64,000 nt of DNA from Oikopleura dioica. Lineage: Eukaryota > Chordata > Appendicularia > Copelata > Oikopleuridae. The position numbers and the translations under genes were made by a program. The notes beneath the pieces were generated by a model. That model was given only the letters and a program-made list of their open reading frames with translations, ran no database searches and had not been told where the DNA came from. This document shows positions 57,450-64,000 of this stretch, piece after piece (the first letter of the stretch is position 1; each line of letters opens with the position of its first letter). The stretch spans positions 318,501-382,500 of the forward strand of contig OU015568.1 in the NCBI GenBank assembly GCA_907165135.1. The letters run 5' to 3'.

Positions 57450-60400
57450 ATGGATGACTTGAAGATGGAGAGAGAAAACAGTGCGAATTTCTTTGATATC
57501 GTCAAATTGACGAAAGAAAGAGCAAATGAGAAGAAGAATGAAGAATTTACGCATAAAATCGACAGAAAAGTAAGCATTTTTGTGTCTTTTTATTGCCGGA
57601 AATAAAACCGCAAATCTCTGGGTGGTCACTCGAATCGCCGAAATTTGGGAAAAAAAAAGTCGATTTTTGCGAAAATTTTCGCTGAAATCAGATTTTTTGG
57701 GACTTCAAAATGTTCGAAAATGTTCATTTCTATTTATCTCTAATTTTTACCGTATTTGTATTATTTTTAAAGCTTCTGAATCGCTGAAATTGTCGTTTGA
57801 AAAGGTCAAGTTAACCCCCCTCTTCTCCCACCCGAACGGAGTAAATCTCTCGATTCATTATAAATTCAGGAGACTGTCAGACTGGGAAAGCATACGAAAT
57901 TCAACGAAGCTACGAAAGCATTCATTTTCAAACGAAGCCAGGGAGATGAAATTGGTTTAGGCCGGGGCTCAAATTCATCATGAATTTTTAATGGGACCTT
58001 ACCGGACTTGATCCCTCCTTTTTTAGAGTTTTTTTTTATGATCCGTGACAAACGTCGTCTGCCACCATCTGCTTCTTCTGGTACCGGATGAACAAAGAAT
58101 TTGCCCTTGTTAGATGGGTGTTTTCTTTGTTAGTTAATTACCGGCAATTTGCCAGAAAAGATGATTTTGAGGACATAATTGCTTCTTTTCTTTGCTAATT
58201 TAACAATTGTCTATCAGAAAAAATAATGAATAGAGCCCAAAAAAGCGCTTCAATTAGCGATCATTCACCTGACAGAAATGTACCAAAAGAAGAAATCAAA
58301 GGACGAACTGCTTCTATTCCAAGATTTCCAGAAAACTCGAAAAGTCTATTTTCCGGCTGCTGGTTCTGAAAAACTCCAACGCACACTCTTTCTGATTTCA
58401 AGTTCAAAGCTCAAAGGTAGGCGACTTTTTCCGATATTTTTCTTAACAAGTTTTAGTCCGAAAGGATTCCAGTACTTTAGAAAAGCTCTTGGGATATCGG
58501 ATGAGGAGTACATTTCGAAAATTGCAAAGGGGAAGCTGAAAGTAATGGGCAATCCGGCAAAATCAGGTATAAAATGGACTTTATGAGAGGGAGGTCCTTA
58601 TTTTTGATTTAATTTCTAAACCTTAGACTCTTAAATTCAGGTAAAGACTCTGAAGTTTAGAGTCTAAGCTTGATACTGAATAAGTCCAAAAAGGGGTTCA
58701 ATTTATCGTGAATTCTCATGATGAGTCATAATGAGTCATCTGAGCCCTTTTAGAGAGTAATCCCTTTATATTGTTCTTTGGTGAGGTGTTTTAACAAGCT
58801 ACGATGGCCGAGTGGTTAAGGCGTTGGACTTGAAATCCAATGGGGTCTCCCCGCGTAGGTTCAAATCCTGCTCGTAGCGCCATTTTTTCAAATTTTGGAA
58901 ACCCCTCATTCCCCCTTTAGGCGCTCTCATGTGGACGACATCGGACAATTCGTACGTTTTCAAGACGGTTTCAAAGGCACAGTCGAAGTTTTTGAAGCAG
59001 ATGCTGCTTGGTTACTACATGACGTTGCACCAACATCCGAATACGTTTTTGACGAAGTTTTATGGGCTTTATACTCTTCGAATGAGGTAGGATTTACGCC
59101 CAGGAAACACCATAAAAATGAAACAAATATTACGAAGTCGTTTTTAGTCGTTGCTTCTATCAGTGAACATCTTACCAAGCCACAAGAATGCTTCTTTCGA
59201 AACCCGTATTGGGCAAATTAACCATAAGCTAGAATCATAAGACTTAAGGGGGAGGTCGTCGAGAAAATTTTTTTCGCCTTTTCAAAATTTTGATTATATT
59301 TTTGGATTCCTCGATAAAAAAGGAGTATTTTTGGTCTCTAGCATTTTCTCAATTTGTTAACTTTTTAATGTAAAATTTTCGATAGTAAGTCTCGAACTTG
59401 AAATTTCTTGAAAATTATTAGTTGGTGATTTCGTCCAAAAAAGGCATTGTTTAAAAATGATTTCTGACAAATTATTTAAAAAAAAAATCCTAGTCTTTAT
59501 TTACTAATTTTTGTAAAAATTTCCATGAAAAAATGGCTAAAAATGTCGATTTTGACGAAAATCGAATATTTTTAATCAATGAGAAAAAAATTTTTATGAA
59601 AATTACCCTTAATTTTTTGATCGCCGGTTAATTTTTAAGGGTCTAAACTATTTATAAATTATAATTGATGAAGAAAAAAAAACTCGGTTTTCGAGATTTT
59701 TTGGTCACGAGACACCCCCACTTCAACCCTAATTTTTGAAAAATTTTTCAAAAATTTTTTTTTTCTGCTTTTCGCCGGTTAATTTTTCAAACCCTTTTCT
59801 TTTAATCTGAAAAGTCAGAATTTTTCTATCCAATCGGGTTTCTCCGCATTTTTGGTCACGGAAATCCCGATTCTCGTCGACCTCCCCCTTAATCATCCCT
59901 AGAAAACGATCGATCAGAATCGTCGTGATGCGCAACTTCTTTCCTCATGGAATCGAGCTCACCCACAAATTCGACTTGAAAGGCTCTACCATCTCCCGAG
60001 AAGCAGGAGAAAAAGAAAAGAAAAAAGCTCAACCAACATATCGAGATCTCGATTTTGATGAAATCTTTGGATCGCTGCATCTGGAGCCAGAATATTACAA
60101 CGAAATCGAGAAGAGTATCAAGTTTGATTCGACCGTTCTCGATGCTTATAATATTTTCGACTATTCGTTGTTACTCGGAGTTGTCAAGCCAAAAAATGAA
60201 AGAATAATTCAAGGTAGAAGATAAGCCGTCGACACCCTTAAAAATCTCTATCAATTCAGATTTGCAAAGAAAAATGTCTCGAGAAAACTTCCTCGACATG
60301 GTTTTCGAGGGCGGAATTCCAGCTCGAGACAAAACCGGCGCCCGGTGCTACCTGTACATTGGAATTGTAGATATGCTTCAAGAATACGACCTCCCGCACA

Positions 60401-60684
60401 AACTTCAATACATTTGGAAAGCAGTAAAACACAGACCTCAAAATCTTCATAAAGTTTCTGTCCAGCCGCCTGGCAAATACAAACGTAAGAGAATCTTTAA
60501 AAAGGTGGATAAAAAATCGGTTTTAGATCGATTTGATGCCTACATGCTCAACAGCGTTTTCCAACCAAAGACCTCAGAAGAAGATAAAAAAGAAGAAGAA
60601 ACAGAAATGAAATCGCCAGTGAAAAACTGGCAACGCGCACTAAGCCTTGCTATGAAAATCGACTCGCAAAAAGAAGAGCTTTAG
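57450..60684 (+). CDS. Type I phosphatidylinositol-4-phosphate 5-kinase
   Basis: Exons join(57450..57569, 57870..57954, 58234..58416, 58457..58566, 58921..59086, 59903..60213, 60260..60684), about 466 aa. The enzyme makes PI(4,5)P2 at the plasma membrane. Visible family motifs are ALQLAII, KDELLLFQDF, VYFPAAGSEK, DFKFKAQ, QYFRKALGI, NSYVFKTV (ATP-binding Lys), GYYMTLHQHPNTFLTKFYGLY, IRIVVMRNFFP, FDLKGS (catalytic-loop region), FDYSLLLGV, and GGIPARDKTGARCYLYIGIV. A run of five A at 58369-58373 must be six to join AAGSEK to TPTHTLSDFKFK, so one base is probably missing in the assembly. One intron contains a tRNA gene and another a 641-bp MITE. AATAAA follows at 60693 and 60734. Confidence 0.85.
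58798..58879 (+). tRNA. tRNA-Ser (anticodon TGA), nested in a PIP5K intron
   Basis: The 82-nt sequence folds as a type II tRNA. The acceptor stem is GCTACGA paired with TCGTAGC, discriminator G. The A box is TGGCCGAGTGG and the B box GGTTCAAATCC. The anticodon loop is CTTGAAA with TGA, and the long variable arm is GGGGTCTCCCC. A T6 run at 58883-58888 would stop RNA polymerase III. It lies in sense orientation inside the intron 58567-58920. The A+T-rich flanks carry no other feature. Confidence 0.95.
59248..59888. mobile_element. MITE-like element flanked by TTAA in a PIP5K intron
   Basis: TTAA at 59244-59247 and 59889-59892 bounds a 641-bp AT-rich segment. Its ends are inverted copies: GGGGGAGGTCGTCGAGAA on the left and the inverse with one mismatch on the right. 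It is non-coding. The TTAA flanks match piggyBac-type integration, as for the element at 13891-14644, but the terminal sequences differ. Confidence 0.65.
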
Positions 60685-60787
60685 AAAAAATATGTGAATA
60701 AAATGTTTTCTTCGAACTGTAAATTCTCGTATCAATAAATTTCGCATTTCTACCGCTTCATTGGTTGTTCGATTTTCAAATTTACTT

Positions 60788-62713
60788 ATGCAAACAATTA
60801 CAGTCACAATATTCAAACACCAAAAGAAAAAAGCATCCAAAAGCAGCGAAAAAGAGCAAATGCCGAATTCGCTGAATGAGAGATTCGTGAATTTGGAAAA
60901 CTCAGAGTTTGGAGACGTCCGGGGAGTCACTAGAGCGACTGATAAAGAAACAGGAGATATAGTCATGATCAAATGGATACAGATACGGTCACAGGCGCAG
61001 CTAGAAGAAGCAGAAGAGGAGGCGAGAAACTTGAGCGCTATCAGTAAGCTTGTGCTTTTATTTTGAAAATTAATTGATAACAAGAGCACCCGTTTATCGT
61101 TGAGTTTATCGAATTCCTCCCCGAAATGAGGCTAGATTGGTGGCGATTCGGACTTTTATCCTTTATTGCGATGGAATATTGCGAAGGTGGAAGTCTGGTA
61201 GACTGGATCCAGCGGAAGAAACGAGCTGGGCGAACAAGCAAGCCAGAAGAAGTGGCTCTGATTGGTGCTCAAATCGTCAGCGCGCTGAGCTACTGCCACA
61301 AGAGGAAGATTCTTCACCTCGATTTAAAACCGGCAAATGTTTTTGTCAAGGCAGATCAGATCACCGTAAGTTTTTTCTTTTCATTTTTCAGATAAATAAT
61401 TTGTTCAGGTCAAACTCGGTGATTTCGGCTCTGCGTCAGAGGTTCGTTCTGTCACTAGGACGAGCAATACGACAAATGCTCACGATGTCAGAAATACGGA
61501 ACTGTACGCACCACCAGGAAAGGCTTAGAATAACTCAGGAAAAGATGAATTTTTATGGGCCATTGTAAAACCTTTGAAAAGAACATTTCAAGGACGAGGG
61601 AATCGCAAAATCTCCAAGACTCGATGTTTGGGGTTTTGGAATGATCTTGCAGGTATTTCTTCTTGAAAAATTCAAAAATCTGATAAACTCACTTCTAGGA
61701 GTTGATCACCTTCGAACATGCTTTTACGCCGAATAATTATCAAGGGCATAACATCGCTCATCAAATGAGTAGGAAACTTTAAATTTCCATAAGGCCAGTC
61801 GAAAATTCTAGAGCTCAATATCCGCGATGGATTACGCCGATCAATCCCGGGTTATTCTCTACCTGGGAATTTCAACGAGTTTGAAGATCTTCTCGAAAAA
61901 TGCTTGAATCCTGTGAAATCTGAACGACCGGCTAATGCTTTGGAGCTTCAAAGCGAAGAGCTTTTCTCTGAGCTTATTCAAAGATTGGAGGAAGGAATTA
62001 GACCGACAGACATTTTTGTCCCACCAGAAGAGACGATCCGAATTTTGAGACTTGAAAATGCTAAGATGAAGGAAGAAATCAAAAGAAAAAATGCTGAGCT
62101 TGAGCAAAAAGATCGAGAGCTTCAATTAAAAGACCAAAAAGTAAAAGAATTCGAGGGAAAAAATCGTGCGTTAACAGCGAAGATCAGATTGAAAGAAGAA
62201 AGTTCACTGAATCTGTCAGAAAAGGAGGATATCAAGTTGAAGATAAAAGAAAACCACCGCAAATTTGTTGAAGGGACCGAAATTATGTTGAAAAAATTCG
62301 AAGAGGAGAGAAACAAAAAAATAGCGGAACAGGGTAAATTGCCTATTGAATCAAGGGAACAAACTGACTCTGCATCTTTTGAACTAAATCAGCTCGTACA
62401 AGAGCTTGGTCCCCTTGGCGGCGCTGGAAATTTTTTCGAAAATGATCGGCAAAAAGCATCTGGTGGTCCTAGAAACTGGATGAAGGAAGATGATATAAAA
62501 AAAGTTTTGAGACTGCTATCGTTAGGACAGAAGAAAGTTAATATCAAACTTATGAAGCAACAGTCAATTCGTTTGAATTGTCACGAGTGGCGTTTTGACT
62601 TCAGAAAAATAAATCAAGAATATAGTGTCAACATAGCTTCGAATGAAAAACGTCATAAAATAGACTTTGTCATTGACCAGATTCATCATTTTACGGGCAA
62701 AGTTCTGTCATAA
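60788..62713 (+). CDS. NEK-like protein kinase with C-terminal coiled coil
   Basis: Exons join(60788..61043, 61085..61365, 61409..61517, 61582..61652, 61699..61768, 61812..62713), 562 aa. Kinase features: ATP Lys in IVMIKWIQI; EARNLSAIKHPFIVEFIEF (alpha-C and beta-4); IAMEYCEGGSLVDWI; the catalytic loop HLDLKPANVF (Leu replaces the Arg of HRD); LGDFGSAS (DFG). It continues with ELYAPPEHFKDEG, SPRLDVWGFGMIL and ERPANALEL. After the kinase, residues about 290-420 are a strong Glu/Lys coiled coil (ENAKMKEEIKRKNAELEQKD), as in NEK kinases. The Gly-rich loop (EFGDVRGV) is poor. The intron after 61517 has a GA donor (G/GAAAGG); without it APPE is not completed. The true start could be the later ATG at about 60860. 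Confidence 0.75.
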
Positions 62714-62923
62714 ACAACTCAGACTTCTTACGGTTGGGTCGTAGTTCCGGTAGTTGATGCAACCTTTATTCGTATCAACATCACTGTACATGATCAACAC
62801 GACACTGACAAATAAACTCTTACGATTCTCTCATTGTCGGCGGAAACATTTAACGACCTAATCAGCGCTGCAGAAACAAAGCATTAATAACATGATCTTT
62901 TGTTAATCCAAAAAACACAGAAA

Positions 62924-63371
62924 ATGGTAGAGCTTTCTTTGATTCAAGAGAAAAGTAGAAGGATACAGTTATTGAAGCGAATTTCCATCGGCATCTTTTC
63001 TCTTTTAATTCTCACTGCCTACTCGGTAAAGGAAAGAGTTATGCATTGGGTAAAATTTTTAAGCTTACTTTTCTACACGATGTCCGGGACATATCGGGTC
63101 ACGTGAGAAATTTGGTAAAAAGAGCGTACAAAAATGAGCCGGCAAAAGAAGTGGTCAAAACTCCAGCTGGTTTTCTACCGAATTTTACTGCCGAATACAT
63201 GATCCGGTACTTTTACTTTGCGGATATGAAAGATTGGCAATATGAAGATGTCACTCTTGCCAGCCAGGTAATGGAGATACATGCCTACAAATTGAGAAAT
63301 TCTAGTGCTCTGCGAATCATCTTCATCACGTGATCAACCTGCTTGAACGCTGGTCTGGACCAATGAGGTAA
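62924..63371 (+). pseudogene. Truncated LARGE/B4GAT1-like glycosyltransferase (GT49-type)
   Basis: Exons join(62924..63025, 63064..63267, 63306..63371), 123 aa, canonical introns of 38 bp. A short cytosolic tail and a signal anchor (ISIGIFSLLILTAYS) are followed by a stem. Then DVTLASQ / CSANHLHHVINLLERWSGP corresponds to the beginning of the glyco_transf_49 domain (LARGE second domain and B4GAT1: ...LERW-GPISV). The frame then stops (MR, TAA 63369-63371), and the convergent gene W begins 44 bp later, so most of a roughly 300-residue catalytic domain is missing. It is a 3'-truncated relic, or a gene whose later exons lie elsewhere. Confidence 0.55.
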
Positions 63372-63414
63372 AAAAGAGGGAGTTTGTTTTGCTTATTTTT
63401 ATTGCAGGATTTTT

Positions 63415-63762
63415 TTAATAGTACCCAGTAAAGTCCCGATCGTAATCAGAGAAATCGTATTTCCCGGAGATGAGGTTTTTCAAGAAGCTGTTGACTTGTC
63501 GGCCGACTCCGAAGCACTGTCGGCAAGTTGAAGCTTTCTCGATTCCGTTTCCTAGAAAAATCGTAATTTTCAAAAATGAGTTGTCTCTTACGGTCAACTG
63601 CGCCAAAAGGAAGGCATTGGTGATCGTTCTGCTTTTGGTTCCCAAGGCAAGCAGATTGTTGGTTGCAAGTTGAGGTGAGTTGAATTTTTCCGTTGTTTCT
63701 TCGCTCGGTGAGTTCGCAGAGATTCCAGTTCGGGGTCGCGCCGGCATCATTGTTAGGGTAAA
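63415..63762 (-). CDS. Secreted-type cysteine-rich protein, 3' exons (5' part unresolved)
   Basis: Two terminal exons, complement(63415..63551, 63592..63762), are joined by a 40-bp GT-AG intron (GTAAGA...TTCTAG, phase 1). They encode …PNWNLCELTERRNNGKIQL, TCNQQSACLGNQKQNDHQC and ASTCRQCFGVGRQVN, ending YDRDFTGYY. Ignoring the intron gives a different, cysteine-poor frame, so the spliced reading is preferred. AATAAA follows the stop within about 20 bases on this strand. The upstream exon with start or signal peptide was not found before the window end. I do not recognise the family. Confidence 0.55.
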   Translation of the reverse strand, partial: FTLTMMPARPRTGISANSPSEETTEKFNSPQLATNNLLALGTKSRTITNAFLLAQLTVRDNSFLKITIFLGNGIEKASTCRQCFGVGRQVNSFLKNLISGKYDFSDYDRDFTGYY

Positions 63763-64000
63763 CTTACAAAAAATCAACTTTTTACTGGATGGTCGTAGGA
63801 GGCTTAAAATTTGTAACACATGTGTCCAAGACACATGAATGACATTTTCGAAAAAAAAATTTCCCAATGATCACGTGGTAAATTTCTAGCGCCATCTAAA
63901 ATCACCGAAAATGCCATTTTCCGAACGCACCGAGCTATGAGAACGGGAATACTCTCAATCGATGCGCCTTGAAATTCTGATCATCTTAGAAGAGGAAAAT
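63763..64000. other. Window end, no gene resolved
   Basis: Upstream side of the minus-strand cysteine-rich gene. It contains CACATGTG/CACGTG-like E-box hexamers and an imperfect palindrome (CATGTGTC…GACACATG) near 63815-63840. No first exon could be identified. Confidence 0.3.

Noticed and set aside
63415..63867. Uninterrupted 150-codon minus-strand ORF
   Set aside because: It reads through a canonical 40-bp intron; splicing gives a cysteine-rich frame on both sides that is more plausible.

Overview
The window is animal nuclear DNA and most likely comes from a larvacean tunicate of the Oikopleura type. The evidence is very compact genes, introns mostly 36-60 bp long, frequent non-canonical introns (GA-AG and GC-AG) that are needed to keep conserved domains in frame, and gene pairs separated by a few tens of bases with a splice acceptor just before the second ATG (operon and trans-splicing layout). 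The gene content also fits: giant secreted matrix-like proteins, a ZP protein, nicotinic and SK channels, and an intermediate filament. The species assignment is inference. No viral, CRISPR or bacterial feature was seen.

Layout. 1-0.6 kb: the end of an RRM protein and its 3' UTR. 1-2.6 kb (minus): a secreted three-sushi protein and a small, probably GPI-anchored protein. 2.7-10 kb (plus): a small unknown gene and a 2,250-residue C-type-lectin/chitin-binding/EGF secreted protein, apparently one operon. 10-24 kb: a glycan-modification cluster made of two O-fucosyltransferase-like paralogs, a carbohydrate-sulfotransferase-like gene on the minus strand, and a fusion gene that joins an O-FucT-like domain to two different sulfotransferase domains. 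24.3-26.5 kb: a small type II membrane protein and a nicotinic receptor subunit, probably an operon. 27.6 kb: a small secreted protein (minus). 28.5-32.9 kb: an SK-type potassium channel. 33.7 kb: a short secreted peptide precursor. 34.7-36.4 kb: folylpolyglutamate synthase. 36.8-46 kb: a giant secreted protein with about 19 thrombospondin type 1 repeats and a C-terminal inactive trypsin-like domain, preceded by a truncated tandem copy of that last domain. 46.2-47.9 kb: a possible 2-oxoglutarate oxygenase. 48.4-51.4 kb (minus): a ZP-domain protein. 51.4-53.6 kb: poorly resolved. 53.6 kb: a secreted cysteine-rich protein. 54.5-57.1 kb: an intermediate filament protein. 57.5-60.7 kb: a type I PIP5 kinase with a tRNA-Ser gene in one intron. 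60.8-62.7 kb: a NEK-like kinase with a coiled-coil tail. 62.9-63.4 kb: a truncated LARGE/B4GAT-like glycosyltransferase facing a secreted cysteine-rich gene.

Themes. Short inverted-repeat elements (MITE-like) sit mainly inside introns; one in FPGS has an 8-bp target duplication that copies the splice donor itself. The three O-FucT genes differ in intron positions, which points to rapid intron turnover. Three one-base homopolymer shifts break otherwise clear reading frames, probably as assembly errors. All exon models were made by eye from reading frames, splice motifs and family knowledge; no database or transcript search was possible.
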